From contig NZ_QJGZ01000037.1 of the NCBI RefSeq assembly GCF_003254585.1, forward strand, positions 248,001-312,000: a stretch of 64,000 nucleotides of DNA, given 5' to 3'. Made by a program: the position numbers and the translations under genes. The DNA comes from Flavobacterium sharifuzzamanii (GTDB lineage Bacteria > Bacteroidota > Bacteroidia > Flavobacteriales > Flavobacteriaceae). Position 1 is the first letter of the stretch, and the number at the start of each line of letters is the position of its first letter. The notes under the pieces are model-generated. The model worked only from the letters and a program-made list of their open reading frames with translations, had not been told where the DNA came from and ran no database searches. Below are positions 1-8,490 of this stretch, in pieces.

Positions 1-477
1 AGAGCCAGTATAGTAGTTGTTACAAAATGCCCGAAAATTTTAACGGAAGAAGAACAAACTGCGATCAGATTGAAATTGAAGTTAAAAACGACACAGCAAG
101 TCTTTTTTACTTTTATAGATTATGATATGGTTATTTACGGCAAAAATGAAAAAATTGCAGTTAGTGATATCAAATCAGAATCAAAACTACTTATGGCAGG
201 AATTGCAAAACCAAAGCCGTTTTTTGATTATTTAAAAAATGAAAGTGATGAATGTCTTACTTTCCCAGATCACCATCATTTTTCTGATGCAGATTTAGAT
301 TCGATAAAAATCAAAGCAAACGGAAGAAAAATCATTACAACCGAAAAAGATTATGTGAGATTGAAAGACTCAGAATTGGTTGATCAATTATATTATCTAC
401 CAATAAAAAGTTCTTTTATCAATCATCAGCAAGATTTTGATGCTACGATTTTAGAATACATAGAAATTTGTGTGTAA
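1..477 (+). CDS. lpxK: Tetraacyldisaccharide 4'-kinase LpxK, C-terminal part
   Basis: The open frame runs in from the left edge, so about 158 C-terminal residues are visible and the true start lies outside. LpxK phosphorylates the 4' position of the lipid A disaccharide precursor at the inner membrane. The visible part has the late LpxK features: a GIAKPKPFFDYL segment (residue ~65 of the visible part), a D-H-H-x-F/S-D stretch and the TTEKDYVRL motif typical of the family's C-terminal domain. The N-terminal P-loop is not in the window, so the call rests on the C-terminal motifs only. Confidence 0.85.
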   Translation, partial: RASIVVVTKCPKILTEEEQTAIRLKLKLKTTQQVFFTFIDYDMVIYGKNEKIAVSDIKSESKLLMAGIAKPKPFFDYLKNESDECLTFPDHHHFSDADLDSIKIKANGRKIITTEKDYVRLKDSELVDQLYYLPIKSSFINHQQDFDATILEYIEICV

Positions 478-490
478 AAGAAAAACTTAG

Positions 491-508
491 TCCCAATAGC
501 TATCGGGA
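491..508. repeat. Short imperfect palindrome between lpxK and the kinase gene
   Basis: The sequence TCCCaATAGCTATcGGGA is an 18-bp palindrome with one mismatched pair. It sits between the convergent lpxK and histidine kinase genes and could act as a weak bidirectional terminator. This is an inference from position only. Confidence 0.5.
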
Positions 509-527
509 TAGCATCTCAGAAACTTAG

Positions 528-2699
528 CTAATTAAAAAACTTAGCAATAGTGCTGTAGAATACGTCTGGGACAAAAGGTTTTGTAATAACATCATCCATT
601 CCGAAAGAAAGAAGCATATCTCGATTTTCATCAAGTGAAATTGCTGTTAAAGCGATAATTGGAGTTGCTTTATCAAATTCGCGAATTAGTTTCGTAGCCG
701 TCGTTCCGTTAATTCCAGGAAGATGCACGTCCATTAAAATCATATCAAAACGTTTGACTTTTAAAAGCTCTACAGCATCTTCTCCATTGTCAACAATCTC
801 GCAAGTAATGTTTTTGTTTTCCAGCATTTTACGAGTGATCATCTGATTGATTTTGTTGTCCTCAATCAATAAAATAGATTTGTTTTTCAATTGTTTATCG
901 TTATAAGGTTTTACTTCTTCGATTACTTCCAATGGTTCGTTGTTAATTTTGAAATTTAATTTGAAGGTAAATGTCGAACCTTTGCCAACTTCACTTTTTA
1001 GTTTTATTTCACCTCCTAAAAGTTCTATCAATTTTTTTACAATAGTAAGACCAAGACCAGTTCCGCCGTATTTTCTGTTTACTTCTATAGAACCTTGAGA
1101 AAAGCTTTCAAACACAGATTGAAGTTTGTCTTCAGGAATTCCAATTCCAGTATCGACGATTTCGAAATAAACCGTTGCGTCTTCTCCTTCTTGCGAATAC
1201 AGTTTTGCAATAACATTTACATGTCCGTTCTGAGTAAATTTTAAAGCATTGTTGATTAAGTTTAGTATGATTTGAGATAATTTGGTAGGATCTCCAATTA
1301 AATTGTCAGGAATCGCTTTGTCTATCTCTAAATTAAAGTAGTTTTTGTTGGCCGTTGCCAGCTCTTTTAAAGAACTTTGAATATTAAAAAGCAATTCTTT
1401 TAAGTTAAAGCTAATATTTTCAACTTCAACTTTAGTCGAATCAATTTTATTAATTTCTAAAATTTCATTGATAAAAGTAGTTAAATAGTTTCCAGAGAAT
1501 TTTAAAGACTCTAAGTACTTGAGCTGTTTTTTCTTTGGTTTATCTTCTAGTAAGATATGAGTTATCCCGTTAATAGCATTCAACGGCGTCCGGAGTTCGT
1601 GGCTCACAGTCGACAAAAATTCAGATCGAGCTTTTGATGCTTTTTCTGCTTTGTTTTTGGCTAAAATTAATTCTTTGTTTTTTTCGCGAAGCAGTAAATT
1701 GTTCTGATTTCTTATGATATTGTTTTTGTACAAAGCCAAACTCAAAAGCGATAAAATCGAAATTAATGCAATTGCCAAAATGCTAACTAGCTTGGAATAA
1801 CGATAGGTCTTAAGCTGAAATTTTTCTTCGTTTTCTCTTTTAAGAGTATTGTTTAATGATTGATTTTTTTTGAATTTTTCATATTCGTCCAAATCAATTT
1901 TGGCATTTTTTAATCTTAATAGATAATTTTCAATCTGATAATGTTCGTCTAAGTAAGAATAAGCTAAATCATAATTTTTATTTTGTTTATAGTATTGGCT
2001 TATCGCTAATACAATTTTTGATTTTTTTGGAAGATCATTTATTTTATTATTATAATCTAACGCTTTATCAAAATATATAATAGCAGAATCATTTCTTTTG
2101 AGTTGCCCTTCAATTAAACCAAGCTGATAATACGCATCAATTTTTGTTTTTATAATTGCGTTATTATCTGGCTTTTGGGTAATTGTTTTAAAAGTTTTTA
2201 CAGCTGATTTAAGGTCGTTGTTGGTTTTAAAAGCCAAAGCTTTTTGGTAATTTAAAACTTCTGCATTGTCTTTAATGTCTAGCTGTTTTAATAAATCTTG
2301 AGCTTTTGAATAATAGACTGTAGCTGTTTTATAATCTCCTTTGGCGGTATTGGTTACCCCGATATAATGTAGAGCTAAAACTTTTGTGCAGCTAGGTTTT
2401 AAGGTGTCAAATAGAGAAACTGTTTTGTGGAAGTTTTTTAAGGCATCTTCAAATTTTCTCTGATTGTAATAGATTTTACCAAGTTTGAAAGTCTGATTGG
2501 CTAGGTTCTCTTTTTTGCCATTTTCTTCACAAAAATTAATTGACTTTTCTGTGTAAAAAATGGCCTGATTATACTTTTTACTGTTCAGATTAGTATTGGC
2601 AAGCTTGTTATAATAGGTCACGCTATCCGTATTCTTTTTGGCTTGAGAATACAAAAACGAGTTAAAAAAACAAACAACAATAAAAAGACAGTATTTCAT
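528..2699 (-). CDS. Hybrid sensor histidine kinase with TPR sensor region
   Basis: A 723-residue membrane kinase. The ATG at 2699 is preferred over a TTG three codons upstream because it opens a clean signal peptide (MKYCLFIVVCFFNSF). TPR-like helices fill residues ~30-260 and are presumably periplasmic. One membrane segment lies at ~303-324, followed by a short coiled coil. The HisKA box has SHELRTPLN with the phospho-accepting His at ~367. The ATPase domain shows an N box (NLINNALKF, ~480) and DTGIGIP (~516). A receiver domain follows (~607-722), with Asp ~657 and Lys ~707. This makes it a hybrid kinase without its own DNA-binding domain, so it must pass phosphate to an output not seen nearby. 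The stimulus is unknown. Confidence 0.9.
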   Translation of the reverse strand: MKYCLFIVVCFFNSFLYSQAKKNTDSVTYYNKLANTNLNSKKYNQAIFYTEKSINFCEENGKKENLANQTFKLGKIYYNQRKFEDALKNFHKTVSLFDTLKPSCTKVLALHYIGVTNTAKGDYKTATVYYSKAQDLLKQLDIKDNAEVLNYQKALAFKTNNDLKSAVKTFKTITQKPDNNAIIKTKIDAYYQLGLIEGQLKRNDSAIIYFDKALDYNNKINDLPKKSKIVLAISQYYKQNKNYDLAYSYLDEHYQIENYLLRLKNAKIDLDEYEKFKKNQSLNNTLKRENEEKFQLKTYRYSKLVSILAIALISILSLLSLALYKNNIIRNQNNLLLREKNKELILAKNKAEKASKARSEFLSTVSHELRTPLNAINGITHILLEDKPKKKQLKYLESLKFSGNYLTTFINEILEINKIDSTKVEVENISFNLKELLFNIQSSLKELATANKNYFNLEIDKAIPDNLIGDPTKLSQIILNLINNALKFTQNGHVNVIAKLYSQEGEDATVYFEIVDTGIGIPEDKLQSVFESFSQGSIEVNRKYGGTGLGLTIVKKLIELLGGEIKLKSEVGKGSTFTFKLNFKINNEPLEVIEEVKPYNDKQLKNKSILLIEDNKINQMITRKMLENKNITCEIVDNGEDAVELLKVKRFDMILMDVHLPGINGTTATKLIREFDKATPIIALTAISLDENRDMLLSFGMDDVITKPFVPDVFYSTIAKFFN

Positions 2700-2728
2700 G
2701 TATGGCAATGCTTTTACAATGAATCTTA

Positions 2729-3724
2729 TTATTTTCTTATCAGTAAAATTAAATCAATCAATCTTGATGAATAGCCAATCTCATTATCATACCAGCCTAC
2801 AACTTTTACCATTTTGTCAATAACCGAAGTTAGCTGAGCATCAAATAAACAAGAATGCGTGTTGCCAATTACATCAACCGAAACAATTGGATCTTCGGTA
2901 TAATCTAATATTCCTTTTAAATTTGTTTTTGAGGCTTGTTTAAATGCTTTATTTATTTCTTCAATGCTTACAGCACGTTTTACATTGAAGGTTATGTCTG
3001 TTAATGAACCGTCTGGAACTGGGACTCTGATGCCACAGCCACCCATTTTATTGTGCAATTTAGGAAAAATTTTTGTTAATGCCTTAGCTGCACCTGTAGT
3101 TGTTGGAACAATCGACTGACTGGCGCCTCTTGCGCGACGCAAATCCTTATGTGGCTGGTCGTGAAGACTTTGGTCTGTCGTGAATGAATGTATAGTCGTA
3201 ATGTAAGCTTGTTCAATTCCGCACAATTCTTCAATGATTTTAATCATCGGAGCAGCATTGTTTGTTGTACAGCTTGCATTTGAAACTATATCTTCATTTC
3301 CATCCAAAATATGTTCGTTTACACCAAGAACTACTGTTTTTATAGTGTCAACTTCTGATGGAGCAGAAAGGATTACTTTTTTTGCTCCAGCTTCAAGATG
3401 CGCATTTAATTCTTCGTGCGTTTTATATTTACCTGTCGATTCAATTACAATATCAATCGAATGCGATTTCCAGTCTATATTTGAAATGCTTTTTTCGTGA
3501 AAAAAGAAAAAATGCCTTCCGTCTACAATGATGCTATTTTCGTCATGACTTACTTCAGCTTTTAAAACGCCGTGAATACTGTCATATTTAATTAAATGCG
3601 ACATGGTTTTGTTGTCTGCAATGTCATTTATAGCAACGACTTCGATTTCAGGGTGATTTAAAAGCAATCGGAATAAATTTCTTCCAATTCTTCCAAATCC
3701 ATTAATGGCAATTCTTGTTTTCAA
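2729..3724 (-). CDS. gap: Glyceraldehyde-3-phosphate dehydrogenase, type I
   Basis: 331 residues. The enzyme oxidises and phosphorylates glyceraldehyde-3-phosphate using NAD. The N-terminus reads KTRIAINGFGRIGR, the standard Rossmann start. Catalytic Cys is at ~152 in NASCTTNNAAP and the assisting His at ~179 in TTIHSFT. An INDIAD segment at ~32-37 fits NAD preference. The start must be TTG at 3724: an in-frame TAA lies two codons upstream and no ATG is available, while the sequence from residue 2 is canonical. The second conserved Cys of the usual CTTNC motif is Asn here. The length is normal. The segment around residue 72-90 (FFFFHEKSISNIDW) is divergent, suggesting a secondary flavobacterial paralogue, but I cannot see the other copy. 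Confidence 0.93.
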   Translation of the reverse strand: MKTRIAINGFGRIGRNLFRLLLNHPEIEVVAINDIADNKTMSHLIKYDSIHGVLKAEVSHDENSIIVDGRHFFFFHEKSISNIDWKSHSIDIVIESTGKYKTHEELNAHLEAGAKKVILSAPSEVDTIKTVVLGVNEHILDGNEDIVSNASCTTNNAAPMIKIIEELCGIEQAYITTIHSFTTDQSLHDQPHKDLRRARGASQSIVPTTTGAAKALTKIFPKLHNKMGGCGIRVPVPDGSLTDITFNVKRAVSIEEINKAFKQASKTNLKGILDYTEDPIVSVDVIGNTHSCLFDAQLTSVIDKMVKVVGWYDNEIGYSSRLIDLILLIRK

Positions 3725-3738
3725 TTATTTGGTTTATT

Positions 3739-3820
3739 CGTTTAATCGTTAAAATCGTTTAATTGTTTTAAACCGTTAAACGTCTCTGCGATTAAACGAT
3801 TAACCAGTTAAACGATTAAC
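3739..3820. repeat. AT-rich interleaved inverted repeats (CGTTTAATCG family)
   Basis: CGTTTAATCG at 3739 is mirrored by CGATTAAACG at 3789, and further partial copies (GTTTAATTG, GTTAAACG, GTTAAACGATTAACC) fill the gap between lipA and gap. It may be a structured 3' end for lipA. Confidence 0.55.
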
Positions 3821-3827
3821 CTGAAAT

Positions 3828-4694
3828 TTATAAAATATGTTTTTGTGCTTTGTATGAAGAACGAACAAGAGGTCCGCTTTCAACATGTCTAAAACCTAAA
3901 TCAAGACCAAATTTTTCATATCTGGCAAATTGTTCAGGCGTGATAAATTCTTTTACAGGAAGATGTTTTTTACTTGGCTGTAAATACTGCCCAATCGTTA
4001 CAACATCAACATTTGCATTTCTTAAATCAGTCATAGTCTGAAAAACTTCTTCTTCAGTTTCTCCAAGACCAAGCATAATTCCAGATTTTGTTCTGTTGAT
4101 TCCTTTTTCTTTTAAATAACGAAGTACTTCTAAGCTTCTGTCATATTTTGCCTGAATACGAACTTCGCGAGTTAAACGTCGCACAGTTTCCATGTTATGA
4201 GAAACTACTTCAGGATTTGCTTCTACAATACGGTCTATATTTCTTTCAATTCCTTGAAAATCTGGAATTAAAGTTTCAAGAGTAGTTTGAGGATTCATTC
4301 TGCGGATTGCTCTTACGGTTTCCATCCAAATAATAGAACCTCCATCTTTCAAATCATCTCTGTCAACACTAGTAATTACAGCATGTTTGATATTCATAAT
4401 CTTAATAGAACGAGCTACTTTTTCTGGTTCGTCCCAATCTACCGTTTCAGGTCTTCCAGTTTTTACACCGCAGAATCCACAAGAACGAGTACAAACATTT
4501 CCTAAAATCATAAAAGTTGCAGTTCCTTCGCCCCAGCATTCTCCCATATTTGGGCAGCTTCCAGAAGTGCAAATGGTATTTAAACTATATTTATCTACTA
4601 AACCTCTAAGTTCAGTATATTTTTGTCCGATAGGTAATTTTACTTTTAACCACTTTGGTTTTGTGGTAGATATTTTTTCAGTGGCTGTTTCCAT
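3828..4694 (-). CDS. lipA: Lipoyl synthase
   Basis: 288 residues. This radical-SAM enzyme inserts two sulfurs into octanoyl groups on lipoyl-dependent enzymes. Both iron-sulfur clusters are readable: the auxiliary cluster motif C-x4-C-x5-C (Cys42, Cys47, Cys53, in [12 protein letters not shown]) and the radical-SAM motif C-x3-C-x2-C (Cys68, Cys72, Cys75, in CTRSCGFC). The C-terminal RSSY motif (residues ~278-281), which supplies the serine ligand of the auxiliary cluster, is intact. The ATG start at 4694 is supported by a -7 promoter element 19 bp upstream. It is probably monocistronic or co-transcribed with gap through a repeat-containing spacer. Confidence 0.97.
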   Translation of the reverse strand: METATEKISTTKPKWLKVKLPIGQKYTELRGLVDKYSLNTICTSGSCPNMGECWGEGTATFMILGNVCTRSCGFCGVKTGRPETVDWDEPEKVARSIKIMNIKHAVITSVDRDDLKDGGSIIWMETVRAIRRMNPQTTLETLIPDFQGIERNIDRIVEANPEVVSHNMETVRRLTREVRIQAKYDRSLEVLRYLKEKGINRTKSGIMLGLGETEEEVFQTMTDLRNANVDVVTIGQYLQPSKKHLPVKEFITPEQFARYEKFGLDLGFRHVESGPLVRSSYKAQKHIL

Positions 4695-4712
4695 ATATCA
4701 ATGTTCAAAGTA

Positions 4713-4720
4713 CAAAGATA
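4713..4720 (-). promoter_or_regulatory. Bacteroidota -7 promoter element for lipA
   Basis: Read on the - strand this is TATCTTTG, matching the TAnnTTTG consensus of the Bacteroidota primary sigma factor, 19 bp before the lipA start. Confidence 0.6.
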
Positions 4721-4961
4721 CGGAATGTAGTTTATTTTGAGATGTTTATTTGCTTTTCCTTTACATATCTTGTTAATAGAGATTGTTTAAGATAATCCAA
4801 TGCAAATGTTAATAGTTTGTTTTTTAGTGTTTTTTTGCTATCTGTTTTTTGGCTTTTATCTAATATTTTGACGCTATGTTTGGTTTTTAGAGAATATAAA
4901 AGTTCAGCCTTAATCTGTTACAAATTTGGCTTCTTGGGAACTCGCAAAATTTATGCTGTGC

Positions 4962-4969
4962 TAATTTTG
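4962..4969 (+). promoter_or_regulatory. Bacteroidota -7 promoter element for the first M48 gene
   Basis: TAATTTTG matches TAnnTTTG and lies 24 bp before the ATG at 4994. The rest of the ~300-bp lipA/M48 spacer shows no gene. Confidence 0.6.
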
Positions 4970-4993
4970 CTGTTAATTTAATACTTAAGAAAC

Positions 4994-5866
4994 ATGAAAA
5001 AAAGAATAATTGTATTAGGAGCTTTATTTGCAATTTTAAGCTTTACCAAAACAAACGCACAAATACTTTCTGATAAAACTATGGGAGCCTTAGGTAAAGG
5101 TGTGTCAGGATTTACATTTAGTGATGCTGATGCTGCAGCCTTAGCCAAACAATCTATTTCAGAATTGGATGCAAACAATCCGGTTGCTGGTCCAAAAGAT
5201 GGATATTCGATCCGTTTAGATCGTTTGTTTGGAAAACATACCACAAGCGAAGGAGTTACTTTAAATTATAAAGTATATTTAGTAAAAGATATTAATGCTT
5301 TTGCATGCGCAGATGGAAGTGTTCGTGTGTTTGCAGGTTTAATGGATATTATGGATGATAATCAGTTGTTGGCTGTTATTGGTCATGAAATTGGACATGT
5401 TGTAAATCATGATACACGAGATGCTATAAAAGCGGCTTATAAGAAAGAAGCTTTATTAGATGCGGCGTCATCGCAATCAGGAAAAGTAGAAACACTTACC
5501 AAGTCTCAATTAGGGCAATTAGGAAGTGCAATGATTGATAGCAAACACAGTAGAAAACAGGAATCTGAGGCAGATAATTTCTCTTATGATTTTATGAAAA
5601 GAAATGGTTATGATGTGAATGCTGTAGAATCGGCGTTTAGAATTCTTCAAAATTTAAGTGAAGGAACAGAAGCGTCTTTTATAACCAAGATGATGAGTTC
5701 GCATCCTGATTCTGGAAAAAGAGCAGATGGAGCAAAAAAACAAGCAACAAAAGATGGATTGTATCATGCTTATGAGCAGCAGAAAATTGTTAATACGGCT
5801 CCTGTGACAGCGACAAAAAAGACTGCCACAACAACAAAGAAAACAAGTACGGCAAAAAAGAAATAA
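4994..5866 (+). CDS. Secreted M48-family metalloprotease (copy 1)
   Basis: 290 residues with a signal peptide ending near NAQ (residues 1-23). The zinc site is HEIGH at 131-135 and the third ligand is the Glu in ESEAD (~190-194), which defines M48 (Ste24/HtpX/BepA-like) peptidases. Unlike HtpX it has no membrane helices beyond the signal, so it is likely periplasmic or outer-membrane associated. The last ~25 residues are a Thr/Lys tail (ATKKTATTTKK type) outside the fold. It has its own promoter and terminator. The next gene is a close paralogue in the same orientation, so this is a tandem duplication. A substrate cannot be read; envelope protein quality control is a guess from the family. 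Confidence 0.88.
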   Translation: MKKRIIVLGALFAILSFTKTNAQILSDKTMGALGKGVSGFTFSDADAAALAKQSISELDANNPVAGPKDGYSIRLDRLFGKHTTSEGVTLNYKVYLVKDINAFACADGSVRVFAGLMDIMDDNQLLAVIGHEIGHVVNHDTRDAIKAAYKKEALLDAASSQSGKVETLTKSQLGQLGSAMIDSKHSRKQESEADNFSYDFMKRNGYDVNAVESAFRILQNLSEGTEASFITKMMSSHPDSGKRADGAKKQATKDGLYHAYEQQKIVNTAPVTATKKTATTTKKTSTAKKK

Positions 5867-5882
5867 GCTATACAGGATTCAA

Positions 5883-5921
5883 AAACCGGTAAACCTAAAA
5901 AGTTTGCCGGTTTTTCTTTTT
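5883..5921 (+). terminator. Rho-independent terminator after the first M48 gene
   Basis: Stem AAACCGGTAAAC (5883-5894) pairs with GTTTGCCGGTTT (5902-5913) with one G-T pair, followed by a T-rich run. Confidence 0.8.
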
Positions 5922-6032
5922 TATCATAGAATCAAAAACGGTTGTAGATTGATTATCAGCTCATAAAAATGTTATATCTTTATTTGTTGAAAAACAAGTT
6001 TTGTGTGAATTTAAAATAGCATTTTGTTATGC

Positions 6033-6040
6033 TACATTTG
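6033..6040 (+). promoter_or_regulatory. Bacteroidota -7 promoter element for the second M48 gene
   Basis: TACATTTG matches TAnnTTTG, 25 bp before the ATG at 6066. A terminator and a fresh promoter separate the two paralogues, so they are transcribed independently. Confidence 0.6.
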
Positions 6041-6065
6041 TTGTTAAATTGTAATTATAAAAAAT

Positions 6066-6941
6066 ATGAAAAAGAAATTTATAATAGCGGGACTTTTATT
6101 TACAGCATTTGGTTTAACTAAAATGACTGCACAGATTAATTTTGGTGATAAGGCAATTGGCGCAGTTCAGAAAGGAGTTACTGGTTTTACTTTTAGTAAT
6201 GCCGATGCAGCAAAATTATCTAAAGAAGCAGTTGATAAATTAGATGCAGAGCATGAAATAGCAGGGCCAACAGATGGCTATGCTATACGATTAAATCGTG
6301 TTTTTGGAAAACATGCAGCTGGTGACGGATTTACTTTAAACTATAAAGTTTATAAACTAAAAGAAGTAAATGCTTTTGCAACTGCAGACGGAAGCGTGCG
6401 TGTGTATTCAGGGTTAATGGATATCATGGATGATAATGAATTAATTGCCGTAATTGGACACGAGATCGGGCACGTAGCAAACAACGATTCTAGAGACGCT
6501 ATTCGTGCAGCGTACCAAAAAGAGGCATTAATGGATGGCGCTGCTTCTCAGTCGGCAACTGTGGCAACAGTTACAGATAGCCAGCTTGGAAAAATCGGAA
6601 GTGCAATTATTGATAGCAAATACAGCCGTAAACAAGAATCGGAAGCAGATTTATTTGCTTACAATTTTATGAAGAAAAACGGTTACAATGTAAATGCTGA
6701 AGAATCTGCTTTTAGAATTTTGGCAAAAATGAGCGAAGGTTCTCAAGCTTCGTTTATTGATCAAATGATGAGTTCGCATCCTGATTCTCAGAAAAGAGCC
6801 GATGATGCTAAGAAAAGAGCAGAAAAAGATGGTTTGTATAAACCGTATGTGCAGCAGAAAATTGTAAACACAGCTCCAGCAACAACGACGAAAAAAACAA
6901 CTACAACCACAAAGAAAACAACGACGACAAAAAAGAAATAA
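6066..6941 (+). CDS. Secreted M48-family metalloprotease (copy 2)
   Basis: 291 residues, aligning along its whole length with the upstream copy and sharing long identical stretches such as LMDIMDDN and IDSK-YSRKQESEAD. It has a signal peptide (MKKKFIIAGLLFTAFGLTKMTAQ), HEIGH at 132-136, the ESEAD glutamate ligand near residue 193, and a longer Thr/Lys tail (TTTTTKKTTTTKKK). The active site is intact, so both copies should be functional peptidases. The difference most visible by eye is that copy 1's ACADGS becomes ATADGS here, removing the only Cys near the active site. It has a separate promoter and terminator. Confidence 0.88.
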   Translation: MKKKFIIAGLLFTAFGLTKMTAQINFGDKAIGAVQKGVTGFTFSNADAAKLSKEAVDKLDAEHEIAGPTDGYAIRLNRVFGKHAAGDGFTLNYKVYKLKEVNAFATADGSVRVYSGLMDIMDDNELIAVIGHEIGHVANNDSRDAIRAAYQKEALMDGAASQSATVATVTDSQLGKIGSAIIDSKYSRKQESEADLFAYNFMKKNGYNVNAEESAFRILAKMSEGSQASFIDQMMSSHPDSQKRADDAKKRAEKDGLYKPYVQQKIVNTAPATTTKKTTTTTKKTTTTKKK

Positions 6942-6960
6942 GAGTTGTCGCTTTAATTAT

Positions 6961-6998
6961 AAAACCCAGCAAATTTTATTTGCTGGGTTTGTTTTTTT
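6961..6998. terminator. Bidirectional terminator between M48 copy 2 and the PH-domain gene
   Basis: A perfect 12-bp stem, AAACCCAGCAAA (6962-6973) with TTTGCTGGGTTT (6979-6990), has A/T tracts on both sides. It lies between convergent genes and serves both. Confidence 0.8.
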
Positions 6999-7377
6999 AT
7001 CCTAATACGTGAAAAGCAAGAATTTTTTGCACTTCATAAACATTAACCGATTTGTTGAATTGTTTTACAATGCTTGGGTGCTGTTCGCTAGAAATCCAGA
7101 TTTTTAATTCGGCATCAAGATCAAAAGTTCCTGCGGTTTCTACGCTAAATCTTGTAATGCTTTTGTAGCCAATAGACTTATATTCTGTTTTACTTCCCGT
7201 GATTCCTTGTACATCGACTAAGATTAATCTTTTATTGGTAAAAATGAAAGTGTCGCGGATAAGTTTGAAACCCATTTCGATTTCTTCATTTGCTGTTAAA
7301 AGCTGTCCGTATTTCTTAATTAAATCTTCTTGGCTTACTGAACCTGCATTACCAAGAATAGCTGAAAATATTCCCAT
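6997..7377 (-). CDS. Bacterial PH-domain protein
   Basis: 126 residues without signal or membrane segments. It resembles the single-domain bacterial pleckstrin-homology family (PF08000 type): a short helix (residues 1-30), then a seven-strand barrel pattern (FIFTNKRLILVDVQG, YKSIGYKSITRFSVE, FDLDAELKIWIS) and a C-terminal helix (VYEVQKILAFHVL). These proteins are cytosolic and of uncertain role. The gene stands alone between M48 copy 2 and the tonB gene. Family assignment is from the pattern TNKRLI-V--QG and the length. Confidence 0.75.
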   Translation of the reverse strand: MGIFSAILGNAGSVSQEDLIKKYGQLLTANEEIEMGFKLIRDTFIFTNKRLILVDVQGITGSKTEYKSIGYKSITRFSVETAGTFDLDAELKIWISSEQHPSIVKQFNKSVNVYEVQKILAFHVLG

Positions 7378-7452
7378 TACTCTGTTTTAATTTAGTTAAA
7401 ATGATTTCCGTTTTGAAGGAGTAAATGTAGTGGATTTTAGTATTAATGGAAA

Positions 7453-7483
7453 CAAAAAAAGCAGAACCTAAGTTCTGCTTTTC
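7453..7483 (-). terminator. Terminator for the tonB gene
   Basis: Stem AAAAGCAGAAC paired with GTTCTGCTTTT over a 4-nt loop. On the - strand it is followed by a T run, just after the tonB stop. Confidence 0.75.
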
Positions 7484-7504
7484 TCACTTTTCAAAATATT
7501 TATA

Positions 7505-8332
7505 TTATTCTACTTCTGTTTTTATTGTAATAGGAAGGTTGTATGCAGTTCTAACTGGTTTTCCGTCTAGAATTCCTGGAGCCCATTTTGTTTTTAATGA
7601 TTTAAGAACTCTAATGGCTTCTTTCCCCATTCCGTAACCTGGATCATTTCTAACAATAATGTCTGTAAGTGACCCATCTTTCTCAACTACAAAAGAAACA
7701 TACACTCTTAGTGTTTTCTCTACATCAAGTTCTGGTCTTTGGAAATTGTTTCCAACATACTTGTAAAACTGAGCGATACCTCCTGGAAATTCAGGTTGTT
7801 TGTCTAAAATTGCAGAAGAAACAGGTCCTTCGATTTTAGGAGCTACTGAAGCAACAACTCCATTGCCTTCTCCGCCTCCTGTTGTAGGCATTGGATTGAC
7901 CGCAGTTCCATTTCCATTTGCATTGTCTACAATTGGTGCATTTTCCGTGTTTGAAGCAATTTTATCAACTGCTTCTTCTGGTCTTGTCACCACTGGATTT
8001 GTTAATTGAGTTGCGTCTGTTGATTTTACAGCGCTTTGCTCAACTACTGGTGCAGGTGGAGCTGGCGGCGGTGGCACAACAATTGGGTCAACGTTTACAA
8101 TCGTTGGTTCGTAAATCTGAGGTTCCGGATCAGCTTCAACAGGTGAAGTCATAATTTTACTAATAAGTACCGGTGCACTTCCTAAAGCTGTTATTAACAA
8201 TAAACCCATAAAGAGAGCTGTAACAGAATTTTTGGAATTCTCCTGGCGTAATTGATATGCGCCGTATTCTTTGTTTTTGTTCTCGAAAACAAGATCGGTC
8301 CACTTGTTTTCATAAATGCTTAATTTAGACAT
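7505..8332 (-). CDS. TonB-family energy transducer
   Basis: 275 residues. TonB links the inner-membrane ExbBD motor to outer-membrane receptors. One N-terminal membrane helix (~37-57) is followed by a Pro/Val-rich periplasmic linker (VPPPPAPPAPVVEQ near ~90) and a C-terminal TonB domain (~190-275) with the Bacteroidota signature PEFPGG and the end motif WAPGILDGKPVRTAYNLPI. No exbB/exbD lie nearby, so it must use a motor encoded elsewhere. It is a candidate partner for the SusC receptor at 53.7 kb, although flavobacteria carry several TonBs and pairing cannot be read from sequence. Confidence 0.92.
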   Translation of the reverse strand: MSKLSIYENKWTDLVFENKNKEYGAYQLRQENSKNSVTALFMGLLLITALGSAPVLISKIMTSPVEADPEPQIYEPTIVNVDPIVVPPPPAPPAPVVEQSAVKSTDATQLTNPVVTRPEEAVDKIASNTENAPIVDNANGNGTAVNPMPTTGGGEGNGVVASVAPKIEGPVSSAILDKQPEFPGGIAQFYKYVGNNFQRPELDVEKTLRVYVSFVVEKDGSLTDIIVRNDPGYGMGKEAIRVLKSLKTKWAPGILDGKPVRTAYNLPITIKTEVE

Positions 8333-8490
8333 AATTTTTGGGTTTTAAGGTTAAGTAACTTTAAATCATACGCAGAAAAGGTTTTAGGTTTGAGCTAACA
8401 ACGTAAATGTTGTAGTTTTAATGTTGTAGAAATGTTTTTATTTTAAGAATAAATATGAGAATAGTTTATTCTTTGATTAAAGATAGTAAA

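Noticed and set aside
3739..3820. Possible CRISPR-like repeats
   Set aside because: Copies are irregular, interleaved and partly inverted, with no constant spacer length.
4387..4740. A 117-codon frame antisense to lipA
   Set aside because: lipA has both iron-sulfur motifs intact; the antisense frame shows no family motif.
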